Assembly: GCA_041946755.1 (NCBI GenBank)
Contig: JBHGBB010000006.1
Location: forward strand, 1-40,578
Direction of reading: 5' to 3'
DNA length: 40,578 nucleotides
From: JBHGBB01 sp041946755
GTDB taxonomy: Bacteria; UBP4; UBA4092; JAOAEQ01
The translations under genes were made by a program, and so were the position numbers. Positions 1 through 7,732 of the stretch are shown piece after piece; positions within the stretch are counted from its first letter, which is position 1, and each line of letters begins with the position of its first letter. Below the pieces are notes generated by a model. That model saw nothing but the letters and a program-made list of their open reading frames with translations, ran no database searches and was not told the DNA's origin.

Positions 1-5
1 GAGGT

Positions 6-212
6 CTACTTCTTGTTTATTTCTTCAACAGCTAACTCTGCAGCACTTTGAATTGTTTTTCCGTACTTTGCCATTTCGCCAGTCAAGGGAAGAATTACTC
101 CAATTTTAGTTACATTCCTATCCGAATCTCTACTACAGCCAGCAATTATTATAAATATTATAAACAACAAATTTACCATAATAATAACTACATACATACT
201 TCGTTTTAGCAT
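6..212 (-). pseudogene. Truncated branched-chain amino acid-type ABC substrate-binding lipoprotein
   Basis: The 68 codons encode a hydrophobic signal segment ending in a lipobox (IIIAGC), then a start typical of LivK-type periplasmic binding proteins (KIGVILPLTGEMAKYG, then AAELAVEEINKK). The family is normally about 370-400 residues, but a TAG stop follows INKK at 6-8, where intact members continue into a glycine-rich segment. The gene therefore looks prematurely terminated, or broken by an assembly edge, since the window begins five bases later. A strong GGAGG ribosome site precedes the ATG. It is the last visible gene of the aminotransferase-UbiA cluster, 26 bases after the UbiA gene. Family assignment is fairly sure; the broken state depends on unseen sequence to the left. 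Confidence 0.6.
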
Positions 213-238
213 AATTATTCCTCCTTATTTATGTTTGG

Positions 239-1186
239 TTAATCTCGATTATCAGAAATTCTTGCTAAAAGATTTTTATTCTTACTATTGAAAAGCTCTA
301 AAACCTGGGTATTACTTGGACGAGGAACCATAAGATATGTAATATTTAAAAGACCAGTAATGGTAGTTAATATGATGAGAAGTAATGTAGTGTTATTTAT
401 GTTAAAGCTTATAACCATCTTAAAAATAGCAAAGTTAAAAATAAATACTCTATGAATAAAATAAGCGGCAACCGATAGGTTATTACGAAATATGCACAAA
501 AATATCATAGAAGTTATAACAAGCGGTAAAAAAGAAATAAATGCTTTTATTGGTAGAAAAAATAAAGGAATTACAAATAAAACAGCAGCAAAAATAAAAC
601 TGATAATCGCTCCATATCTTGCAGGAAATTCGTATTTATCATTATTAACATCTCTTATATCAGCTATCAGACTACGCGATGACTGGATTAAAAATAAACT
701 TACTCCAAACATAAGGAACCTTGTATTAAAGATTAATTCGTTATAAGATTTAAAAAGAATTGCTATTAAAAAAAATAACGATAGAGTATGAATACCCCTT
801 AACAAAAAGCCAACTCGACCTAAATATTTCTTTGTTTTTTTATAAGGATATACTATGATAAATATAGTATGAATAAAATAAATGATCAAAGCCAGCGGGT
901 TTTGGATAGTAATGAGTATTAGTGAACCTGCAAAAACTACTCCTAACGCTCTTAATCCAGGTTGTATTCTCCCTTCATCTTTCTGTATTCTTTCACTATA
1001 CCAATTCAATGCTGCCCATAACAATAGACAGATTGTTCCTATCCATATAGACTTTCCAAAAGTTAAAACTTCGGATGTAGAAACGGAGTAAGCCAATATA
1101 CCCGTAAATATTATATCTATCCAAGAATAAGGACGAGTAAGTAATAAATAATTGAATAATACAGAACTGTTAGTATTATTTTTCAT
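239..1186 (-). CDS. UbiA-like prenyltransferase family membrane protein with degenerate first Asp motif
   Basis: A 315-residue protein of about eight or nine hydrophobic helices. The LTRPYSW segment near residue 16 and the DIRDVNND segment near residue 176 match the UbiA superfamily, whose members move a prenyl group to an aromatic or other acceptor in the membrane using two Asp-rich Mg-binding motifs. The second motif is recognisable. The first (canonical NDxxDxxxD) reads N61-W-Y-S-E65-R-I-Q-K-D70, so two or three of its acidic residues are replaced. The protein may use an altered metal site, a different substrate, or be inactive. It lies 21 bases after the aminotransferase gene and is probably co-transcribed with it. 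The substrate cannot be deduced. Confidence 0.75.
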   Translation of the reverse strand: MKNNTNSSVLFNYLLLTRPYSWIDIIFTGILAYSVSTSEVLTFGKSIWIGTICLLLWAALNWYSERIQKDEGRIQPGLRALGVVFAGSLILITIQNPLALIIYFIHTIFIIVYPYKKTKKYLGRVGFLLRGIHTLSLFFLIAILFKSYNELIFNTRFLMFGVSLFLIQSSRSLIADIRDVNNDKYEFPARYGAIISFIFAAVLFVIPLFFLPIKAFISFLPLVITSMIFLCIFRNNLSVAAYFIHRVFIFNFAIFKMVISFNINNTTLLLIILTTITGLLNITYLMVPRPSNTQVLELFNSKNKNLLARISDNRD

Positions 1187-1207
1187 TGGATATGTTTTCG
1201 TATCAAT

Positions 1208-2392
1208 TTATCTTCTCACTGTATCCGTATCAGTAAGAACATTACACATTCTATCAATATATTGTGGATTTCCACCTGTGTGCAAACGAACAAACCGATT
1301 ATTTGGTTCGGGGAAATCATGACCTCCCATTACAAAAAGCCCTTGCTGCGATAAAATCTCACATATATCTTGAGAATCAAGGTGTTTTGGTAGTCCCATA
1401 AGACAGTAATTACTAGAAAAATCAGTTATATAGTATTCCGGATTTTTTTCAACAAACTTCTTTAATATTTTAGAGTTGGATTTTATATCTCTTATGATTT
1501 GTAGACTCGGAAATAGTCCACGATTTTCTTTTATAATATTATATGCTTTAATTGTTCCTTCTAAACTCATACCCAATGGGAGTAAAGGGCGTACTATTCC
1601 AGCCATCACTGGATTAGAATACAACGCTAAACCAATCCTCAAATGCGACATACCTTGATATTTCGAAAATGAATGCAAAATTACTATATTTTTGTTGGCA
1701 TAACGATGAAGAAGTTTATAAGTTGATATTTCAGGTCGCGTATTTACCAATGTTCTATCGATCATTGCCCACGTTCCTTTGGGCAAATTGTCTAATACTA
1801 ATAAAATATCTTGGTCATGAATCGGTAGCCCTGAAGGATTGTTAGGAGTTACTAAAATTATAATACCTGGTCTTTTCAATTTCATCTCCGAAATAAAACT
1901 TTTTACATCAAATTCGAAGTTATTCAGAAGTGGTACTTTATGAATTGTTAATAATCTTGCACTTGCAGAGTTATAATTTCGAAAATAAGTTGGGACTGCG
2001 AATAATACACCTTTACCATTTTTACCTTTTGGAAGCAAAGATACAGCTTGCTTTTCTTGAAGTTTTACTGCAGTTAAAATTGTATCAATTGAGCCATTGC
2101 TGCCGAAATTAGGTTGAACCTGAATCGGTTCAATTTTGAACATTGAACTCACCAATTTCTGCAAACTAAACAAAGCACGTAAGAGTTCGGGATATAATTC
2201 TCCCCTTTTAATATCAATGCTACCCTCTGCATTTCGCAATTTATATATATATGAACGAATATTTTCATCATCGGAAAAAACAGTGCATAGTTCTTTGATA
2301 TTATACCATTTAAATTCAGTGTTGAAACCTTTATCAATTAGGATTTTAGAACGTTTGAAAATTCCAATGTCAATCTTTTTATTTTTTTTCAT
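1208..2392 (-). CDS. PLP-dependent aminotransferase, class I/II (HisC-like fold)
   Basis: A 394-residue fold-type I PLP enzyme. Visible signatures are a cofactor-binding stretch (FGSNGSIDTIL, about residues 95-105), the substrate/PLP loop LVTPNNPSGLP (about 178-188), and HSFSKYQGM, in which the Lys is the expected Schiff-base residue. The C-terminal FVRLHTGG contains the Arg that usually binds the substrate carboxylate. The layout resembles histidinol-phosphate aminotransferases and threonine-phosphate decarboxylases, but no other his or cob gene is adjacent (hisG is 7 kb away in a different unit), so the substrate is open. It is the first gene of a three-gene AT-rich unit with a promoter at 2479-2507. 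Confidence 0.8.
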   Translation of the reverse strand: MKKNKKIDIGIFKRSKILIDKGFNTEFKWYNIKELCTVFSDDENIRSYIYKLRNAEGSIDIKRGELYPELLRALFSLQKLVSSMFKIEPIQVQPNFGSNGSIDTILTAVKLQEKQAVSLLPKGKNGKGVLFAVPTYFRNYNSASARLLTIHKVPLLNNFEFDVKSFISEMKLKRPGIIILVTPNNPSGLPIHDQDILLVLDNLPKGTWAMIDRTLVNTRPEISTYKLLHRYANKNIVILHSFSKYQGMSHLRIGLALYSNPVMAGIVRPLLPLGMSLEGTIKAYNIIKENRGLFPSLQIIRDIKSNSKILKKFVEKNPEYYITDFSSNYCLMGLPKHLDSQDICEILSQQGLFVMGGHDFPEPNNRFVRLHTGGNPQYIDRMCNVLTDTDTVRR

Positions 2393-2478
2393 TTTTAACC
2401 TCTATTGAATTAATATAATTAAAATTTAAATTATTTATTAAATATTTCTTTCCAAGCTATTTTGACTTAATACTTGCG

Positions 2479-2507
2479 ATTTTAAGGGAAATCAAATAAA
2501 ATGTCAA
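2479..2507 (-). promoter_or_regulatory. Sigma70-like promoter for the aminotransferase-UbiA unit
   Basis: On the minus strand TTGACA (2502-2507) is followed after exactly 17 bases by TAAAAT (2479-2484). Transcription would start near 2472 and give a leader of about 80 bases before the aminotransferase ATG at 2392. This is the only strong promoter seen upstream of the three minus-strand genes. Confidence 0.65.
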
Positions 2508-2756
2508 GTCTTTTTTAGGTTATTCTAATATTTTTATATTTTCAAACTAAATCCTCTTTATATTAATGACCAACATCACATATTTATTATTACTGTTTAA
2601 GCTTGCTAGTAAAGCATAATCTGATAAAGAATCGAAAGCAGTCTTCATCTTTATAGATTGTAGAAGTCGGGATTATTAGATAAAGATTACAGCTATACCT
2701 TATCGATTACAACGATAAATCAATATCGATAAAGGGAGTTTCAATGTTAAACTATA

Positions 2757-2832
2757 CGATTCCCATAAAACAATATTTGATATCGTCGTCAGCATCTTTG
2801 CAATAATCGGCTTATTTTTCGATTCTAAGTGA
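2757..2832 (+). pseudogene. Possible remnant of a sugar-transferase N-terminal membrane segment
   Basis: One plus-strand frame reads KTIFDIVVSIFAIIGLFF followed by a stop at 2830-2832. The K-x-x-FDIVVS pattern plus a hydrophobic helix resembles the start of polyprenyl-phosphate sugar phosphotransferases (KRxFDIxxS...), but nothing else of such a protein is present. The rest of the roughly 700-base gap 2393-3093 is AT-rich, with two divergent promoters and a short GAAAGAAC repeat, and no other gene that I can support. The match is short and could be chance. Confidence 0.2.
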
Positions 2833-2961
2833 CCTATTTTCAGAAAGATTTATACCTAACAACCAATCAATTCAGCCCGCTTATTTTCCCAATCTCCCGA
2901 GTAATAGTTTTATCGACCTAAATTTCAATTAGATTATCTTCTTTTTTCATATTTTCTTCTC

Positions 2962-2990
2962 TTGACAGCAGTAGCATTGTAGTTTACTTT
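2962..2990 (+). promoter_or_regulatory. Candidate promoter upstream of mazG
   Basis: TTGACA at 2962-2967 is followed after 17 bases by TACTTT (2985-2990), a weak -10 element. It points at mazG, about 100 bases downstream, and would be divergent from the aminotransferase promoter. Confidence 0.4.
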
Positions 2991-3001
2991 AGATAAGCAA
3001 T

Positions 3002-3036
3002 AGAACGAAAGAACGAAAGAACGGGAAAACGGATAA
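3002..3036. repeat. Low-complexity GAAAGAAC repeat tract
   Basis: Near-tandem copies of an octamer (GAACGAAA, drifting to GGGAAAACGG) sit just upstream of mazG. A tract of the same composition in the opposite orientation (TTCTTTCGTCC..., 7698-7728) lies between the acyltransferase and the secreted protein. Confidence 0.6.
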
Positions 3037-3093
3037 ACAAATTTAGCATTTTACTCTGGTTTTCTCTGTGTCCTCTCTGGTTAAATCTTTTCT

Positions 3094-3960
3094 ATGCAAA
3101 AATCTGATTTCGATAAACTCGTTGAATTGATGGATAAACTCCGTGAACCCGGTGGATGCCCGTGGGACCGGGAACAGACCGCAGCTTCTCTAAAACCATA
3201 TATTATCGAAGAAGCATATGAAGTAGTCGAATCGATCGATCATCCGGATCAGCATAAACTGAAAGAGGAATTAGGCGATTTATTGTTCCAAACCATATTC
3301 TTAGCGCGAATAGCGAAAGAAAAGAATCAGTTTGATATTTATGATGTACTCCGCACTTCCTATGAGAAAATGGTAACCCGCCATCCGCATGTATTCGGTA
3401 AAAAAGATTTAAAAACCTCGGAAGCGGTATTGCAGAATTGGGAAAAAATCAAACGGCAGGAAAAAGGGAAAAAAGGAAAGTCACTGTTTGAAGGATTGCC
3501 GAAAAACCTACCGGCATTGATGAAAGCGCATCGGGTGCAGGATCGAGTTTCAAGAGTCGGATTCGATTGGGAGCATATCGAACCGGCATTAGCCAAGGTT
3601 GAAGAAGAACTAGCGGAGTTTAAAGCTGCACTGGTGCATAACGAGTCCGACCATGCCCAAGAAGAGTTAGGCGACCTCTTTTTTGCATTGGTTAATATCG
3701 CCCGATTCATGAAAGCTGACCCGGAACAGACCTTGCACCGAACAGTAGATAAATTCATTCAGCGGTTTGCCTATATCGAAAAGAAAGTAGCAGATTCGGG
3801 TAAAGGTTTCGATGATTATACCCTAAAACAGCTTGACTCCTTCTGGGAAGAGGCGAAGAGAAAAGCGAGAAGTCAGAAGTTAGAAGTCAGAAGTCAGATA
3901 AAACAAAAGGGAAAAAGAGGTCAGAAGCCTGAAGTAAGAAGTCGAAAAAACAGACGTTAG
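3094..3960 (+). CDS. mazG: Nucleoside triphosphate pyrophosphohydrolase MazG
   Basis: This enzyme hydrolyses (d)NTPs to the monophosphate and pyrophosphate and is usually seen as a nucleotide-pool house-cleaning protein. Two MazG domains are visible. The first has GGCPWDREQT, then EEAYEVVESI and EELGDLLFQ (about residues 20-80). The second has VEEELAEF and EELGDLFFAL (about 168-205). The paired EExxE/ExxD helices bind Mg2+ and the nucleotide. The recognisable fold ends near FWEEAKRKA (about residue 258), the normal family end. The last 28 or so residues are Lys/Arg/Gln/Ser-rich and are encoded by an intergenic-type AGAAGTCAG repeat, so they are probably a disordered tail from read-through into repeat DNA. 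It is followed by the dipeptide epimerase 155 bases downstream. Confidence 0.93.
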   Translation: MQKSDFDKLVELMDKLREPGGCPWDREQTAASLKPYIIEEAYEVVESIDHPDQHKLKEELGDLLFQTIFLARIAKEKNQFDIYDVLRTSYEKMVTRHPHVFGKKDLKTSEAVLQNWEKIKRQEKGKKGKSLFEGLPKNLPALMKAHRVQDRVSRVGFDWEHIEPALAKVEEELAEFKAALVHNESDHAQEELGDLFFALVNIARFMKADPEQTLHRTVDKFIQRFAYIEKKVADSGKGFDDYTLKQLDSFWEEAKRKARSQKLEVRSQIKQKGKRGQKPEVRSRKNRR

Positions 3961-4045
3961 AAGAGAAAACATAAAGCATAAGACTTAGGACTTTGGACTT
4001 AGGACTTAGGGCTGGTATTCCGACTTGAGACTTAAGACTGCATTT
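3868..4045. repeat. AGAAGTCAG and GGACTTAGG degenerate tandem repeats
   Basis: From 3868 to about 3950, repeats of AGAAGTCAGA/AGAAGTTAGA make up the 3' end of mazG. From about 3985 to 4045 the gap carries a related set on the same theme (GGACTTAGGACTT, GACTTGAGACTTAAGACT). The two sets are approximate reverse complements in composition. No protein explains the second set. Confidence 0.65.
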
Positions 4046-4115
4046 ATACATTTGCCAAATTCGCTCAATTTACGGTTTAATTATTGTTAATATCTTGAAA
4101 GGGGATTAATATTAC

Positions 4116-5171
4116 ATGAAAGTACATTATCAAATAAGAGAGATGCATCCGGTAGTACCGTTCCGTATATCGCGGGAAACGAAAACTATAGTCCGCAATT
4201 TATTCTTGGAATTGGATGAAGGAATCGGGGAATCGTCTCCCTGCCCGTATTTTGGCGATACCCTAGATACCCGGTTCGGTGAAATGGCAGACGTGATTAG
4301 CCAGCTGGGTGATGACCCATTCGAAATCGAAGAGATTATGCGCCGGGTATCGCGAATCACTACCAGCCGTGTTCTCCGCGCAGCAGTAGATATCGCATTA
4401 CATGACCTGATCGGCAAACGATTGAATAAACCGTTATATTCTTTATTCGGATTAAGCCGGAAACGAGCTCCCCAAAGCACCTTTACCATCGGTATTGATA
4501 AAACCGAAACTATGGTTGAACAAGCGGTTAAAGCGACCAAACAATTCCCGCTATTAAAAATCAAGCTCGGTGGTCCGGATGATTTAAATGTTATGCAGAA
4601 AATGCGGGATGCGTTACCGAAACAGATATTTCGGGTGGATGCTAATGGCGGATGGCATGATGCGAAAGAAGCACTGAAATATATCGATGCTTTAGCGGAG
4701 CTAAAAATCGAGTTTGTTGAACAGCCCTTACCGCCAACCGCGGCTGAAGATTTAAAAAAGGTATTCCAGAAATCGAAACTGCCGATTATTCTTGATGAAA
4801 GTGTTCGCGAGAGCGCCGATGTACCGAAAGTTATCGGCCAATGTCATGGAATTAATATTAAATTGATGAAATGCGGTGGGATTCGAGAAGCATTACGTAC
4901 CATTCATACCGCGCGAGCGCATGGATTACAGATTATGCTCGGATGTATGCTTGAGAGTTCGGTTGCAGTGACCGCAGCCGCTCATATCTCACCGTTAGTC
5001 GATTATGCAGATTTAGATGGCGCGATTCTCTTAGCTGATGATCCGTTTGTAGGAATGAAACTCGAACATGGCTGGATTCGGCTTCCTGACACTCCGGGAT
5101 TAGGGGTGCAAACGAGAAGTAGTCACAATCAAACAGGAGTAAAATCAGATGTTAAGGTAGTTGAAAGATAA
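4116..5171 (+). CDS. Dipeptide epimerase (L-Ala-D/L-Glu epimerase family, enolase superfamily)
   Basis: A 351-residue muconate-lactonizing-type enolase-superfamily protein. The catalytic frame is complete: KIK (Lys148/Lys150, acid/base), the three metal ligands in RVDANGGW (Asp175), FVEQPLP (Glu202) and LDESV (Asp227), the opposite-face Lys249 in NIKLMKCGG, and a C-terminal DLDG pair (Asp299/Asp301) typical of dipeptide epimerases. In characterised relatives such as YcjG/YkfB the reaction interconverts L-Ala-D-Glu and L-Ala-L-Glu during recycling of murein peptides. A good AAAGGGG ribosome site sits about 10 bases before the ATG. Specificity within the dipeptide epimerase group varies, so the exact dipeptide is uncertain. 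The last 15 or so residues are polar and poorly conserved. Confidence 0.85.
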   Translation: MKVHYQIREMHPVVPFRISRETKTIVRNLFLELDEGIGESSPCPYFGDTLDTRFGEMADVISQLGDDPFEIEEIMRRVSRITTSRVLRAAVDIALHDLIGKRLNKPLYSLFGLSRKRAPQSTFTIGIDKTETMVEQAVKATKQFPLLKIKLGGPDDLNVMQKMRDALPKQIFRVDANGGWHDAKEALKYIDALAELKIEFVEQPLPPTAAEDLKKVFQKSKLPIILDESVRESADVPKVIGQCHGINIKLMKCGGIREALRTIHTARAHGLQIMLGCMLESSVAVTAAAHISPLVDYADLDGAILLADDPFVGMKLEHGWIRLPDTPGLGVQTRSSHNQTGVKSDVKVVER

Positions 5172-5336
5172 GCAACATCTGAAATAAAGGGAAATATTAT
5201 TTAGATATTAAAATTCTGCATCTTATAACCAAAACAAGCGTCTAATAAATAAAGATATCGAATAAGCGAAATAAAATAAATAAAAATTAATCTCTCTTCA
5301 GTCATACCGACTGTTGAGTAAAGGGGGATATATTCT

Positions 5337-5663
5337 ATGGCAGGTGCAACGGTTGAAATCACCGATGCAAATTTTGAATCTGAAGTAGTCAAATCTTCGA
5401 TTCCAGTACTTCTCGATTTCTGGGCGGAATGGTGCGGCCCATGCCGGATGATCGCGCCAACATTAGAGAAACTCGCGACTGAATATATCGGGAAAATCAA
5501 AATCGGGAAGTTGAATGTCGATAATAATCCCAATGTACCGAGTAAATTCGGGATTCAAGCAATACCAACCTTAATTGCATTCAAGAATGGAGAACAGGTA
5601 GATCGGATAGTCGGTGCATCTCCAGAAAAAGAATTACGGAAAAAACTGGACTCTTTGCTGTAG
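5337..5663 (+). CDS. trxA: Thioredoxin
   Basis: A 108-residue cytoplasmic thioredoxin, the usual family length. The redox-active WCGPC is at residues 32-36 within DFWAEWCGPCRM, and the cis-proline loop is IQAIPTLIAF. It reduces protein disulfides and is itself recycled by thioredoxin reductase, which is not in this window. A strong AAAGGGGGA ribosome site precedes the ATG. Downstream, 65 bases separate it from the radical SAM gene on the same strand. Confidence 0.95.
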   Translation: MAGATVEITDANFESEVVKSSIPVLLDFWAEWCGPCRMIAPTLEKLATEYIGKIKIGKLNVDNNPNVPSKFGIQAIPTLIAFKNGEQVDRIVGASPEKELRKKLDSLL

Positions 5664-5728
5664 CCTAGATTCAAACGGATATCTCATCTGTATGCATCTG
5701 CGTATTTATCCGTTTGTATCGTTTTATT

Positions 5729-6718
5729 ATGTTTGAAGCTCGGGAGTATGTTTCGCTAGATAAACAGAAAGTCCAATGCCAGCTCTGCCCGCATAATTGT
5801 ATTATCGCTCCTGGTAAGGTTGGAATTTGTGGAATTCGGAAGAATATCGATAATAAGCTTTATGCATTGATGTATGGCAGAGCGTCTTCAGTAGCCATTG
5901 ACCCGATAGAAAAGAAACCGATTTATCATTTCTATCCCGGTTCTCAAATACTCTCGATGGGAACCTATGGCTGCAACTTCCACTGTCCTTGGTGCCAGAA
6001 TTGGTCGATTTCTCAAGAGTATGACGGTGCCACCCATACTATTTCTCCATTCGATGCAGTAAATTTAGGAGGGCAGAAAGGGTCTATCGGCATTGCCTAT
6101 ACCTATAACGAGCCATTAATCTGGTTTGAATATGTATATGACACTGCTAAACTAGCGAAAGAAAAAGGATTGGTTAATGTTCTGGTAACCAATGGATATA
6201 TCAATGCCGAACCGTTTAAAAAATTAGCGCCATATATCGATGCGATGAACATCGATCTAAAATCCTTCTCACCAGACTTCTATAAAAAGCAATGCGGTGG
6301 GAAACTCGAATCTGTACTGCAAACTATCGAACAGGCGGTTAAAGCGAAAATCCAGGTTGAATTGACTACTTTACTTATCCCTGGAATGAACGATCATGAA
6401 CAAGAATTAATCTCTATGGTAGATTGGATATCGAATTTGAGCGATACTATACCACTTCATTTCTCCCGTTATTTCCCCCAATATAAAAGCGATATCCCCC
6501 CTACTCCGCTATCTAATCTTAATCAAGCGAAAAACATTGCCCAGCAGAAATTGAAATATGTCTATCTGGGAAATGTGCATGACTCGGAGTCGGATAATAC
6601 CTTCTGCCCGGCATGTAATAATCTCTTGATTACCCGAGAAGGATACTGGACTGAAATTAAGGGGATTAAGGATAAGAAGTGTAGTAAATGCAATCGTCAG
6701 GTAGATATCATCCTATAA
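5729..6718 (+). CDS. amrS: AmrS-type (AmmeMemoRadiSam system) radical SAM enzyme
   Basis: The CxxxCxxC cluster motif lies in GTYGCNFHCPWCQNWSISQ, the hallmark of the AmrS/PflA-like radical SAM branch, and binds the [4Fe-4S] cluster that cleaves S-adenosylmethionine. An N-terminal four-cysteine segment (CQLCPHNC ... GICG) and a C-terminal CPACNN/CSKCNR pair probably bind zinc or a further cluster, as in this family. The enzyme is usually linked to AMMECR1 and Memo proteins, but neither is in view, and its substrate is not established. I chose the ATG at 5729. The frame extends to a TTG at 5714, but that stretch is repeat-like text. Family assignment is confident; the role is not. Confidence 0.85.
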   Translation: MFEAREYVSLDKQKVQCQLCPHNCIIAPGKVGICGIRKNIDNKLYALMYGRASSVAIDPIEKKPIYHFYPGSQILSMGTYGCNFHCPWCQNWSISQEYDGATHTISPFDAVNLGGQKGSIGIAYTYNEPLIWFEYVYDTAKLAKEKGLVNVLVTNGYINAEPFKKLAPYIDAMNIDLKSFSPDFYKKQCGGKLESVLQTIEQAVKAKIQVELTTLLIPGMNDHEQELISMVDWISNLSDTIPLHFSRYFPQYKSDIPPTPLSNLNQAKNIAQQKLKYVYLGNVHDSESDNTFCPACNNLLITREGYWTEIKGIKDKKCSKCNRQVDIIL

Positions 6719-6797
6719 ATTAAATCCGAAATCCACTTGTAAAAGTTCTTAGTTGTTGGTCTAGAAACTAAAAACTAACACCTGATTTGGCATTGTA

Positions 6798-7643
6798 TTA
6801 CCTGAACCTATACCATTGGTTGGGATACTTGATAATAAACTGACTAAATACTTCTAAATACCTCTTTGCATCATTAATAATATCCTGTTCCGGATTATCA
6901 GTTTTCTGCGGAATCATAGGTGGCGCGATATATATCGCCAACTGATCATCTTTCTCTCTCACCATAACTGCCGGAATGACTATCGCACCGGTACGACGCG
7001 CGAGCATTGCCGGTCCTTTTGGTACCTTAACCTTCTCGCCAAACCAGTCCATATCTATCCCGCCGGTCCCAAACTCTAGGTCGCCGAGCAACGCAACGAT
7101 CCGGCCAGACTCCAGCGCTTTATAGCATTCTCTGATTCCGGTTATATTGAGTGGATATACTTGAATCCCAGCCGATTTCCGCCGTTTTTGAAACAACCGG
7201 TTAACTCGCGGGTCAGGATGGTCTAATGCTAAAGAGGTAAACCGATACCCCAATTTCGATAATGCAACTGCACCTAATTCCCAATTCCCGATATGACCGG
7301 TTAAGATAACAATTTTTTTACCTTCAGCAATCGCAGTATCAAGATATTCTTTTCCATGAATCGGAATATGCTGCGATACATAATCTGCGGTTAGTCGTGA
7401 GACTCGGAAGAAATCTACCAGATATTTATAGAAATTGACTAAGGTCTCTTTGGTTAATCGGTCAGCATCAAGAGGTAACTGCGTTGATTGGACTAAATGA
7501 CTGATATGCGACTGAATTGTAACTCGTAACCTATGGTTGAACAGGTATATAAGATTAGCTATTAAAGAAGCAAGTTTATAACTTACAGCTAGTGGTAGAT
7601 GGATTGCGAGAAATATAGCAAGCTTATAACCATAATATAACAT
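6798..7643 (-). CDS. LpxL/HtrB-family lysophospholipid (lipid A-type) acyltransferase
   Basis: A 281-residue inner-membrane acyltransferase. An N-terminal hydrophobic anchor (residues about 3-35) precedes the catalytic HxxxxE motif, GHIGNWE, with His117 and Glu122. Further family blocks are LALDHPDPRVNRLFQKRR and GPAMLARRTGAIVIPAVMVRE. Family members transfer a secondary acyl chain to lipid A precursors, or in some lineages to other glycolipids (for example PatA-like). Its presence argues for an outer membrane with LPS-like lipid, but no other lpx gene is in view. The gene lies tail-to-tail with the radical SAM gene and head-on to a repeat-filled gap before the next minus-strand gene. Confidence 0.85.
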   Translation of the reverse strand: MLYYGYKLAIFLAIHLPLAVSYKLASLIANLIYLFNHRLRVTIQSHISHLVQSTQLPLDADRLTKETLVNFYKYLVDFFRVSRLTADYVSQHIPIHGKEYLDTAIAEGKKIVILTGHIGNWELGAVALSKLGYRFTSLALDHPDPRVNRLFQKRRKSAGIQVYPLNITGIRECYKALESGRIVALLGDLEFGTGGIDMDWFGEKVKVPKGPAMLARRTGAIVIPAVMVREKDDQLAIYIAPPMIPQKTDNPEQDIINDAKRYLEVFSQFIIKYPNQWYRFR

Positions 7644-7649
7644 ACGGTA

Positions 7650-7730
7650 TTAAATCCAAAGCTCAAAAATCCAAATGCCTAATTCCAAAATTCAAATTGT
7701 TCTTTCGTCCTTTTGTTCTTCCGTTTCTGA
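7650..7730. repeat. Intergenic text-like repeats (AATCCAAA and GTTCTTTCGTCC families)
   Basis: This gap holds degenerate 6-9 base units such as AATCCAAATGCC/AATTCCAAAATTC followed by TTCTTTCGTCCTTTTGTTCTTCCG. The second half is the reverse complement in style of the tract at 3002-3036. Confidence 0.55.
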
Positions 7731-7732
7731 GT

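Noticed and set aside
1208..2392. Calling the aminotransferase hisC
   Set aside because: Motifs fit several class I/II enzymes and no histidine gene is next to it; the neighbours are UbiA-like and a transporter fragment.
2744..2806. 20-codon frame behind a good AAAGGGAG site
   Set aside because: Too short and without recognisable features; the neighbouring frame gives a better, though still weak, relic.
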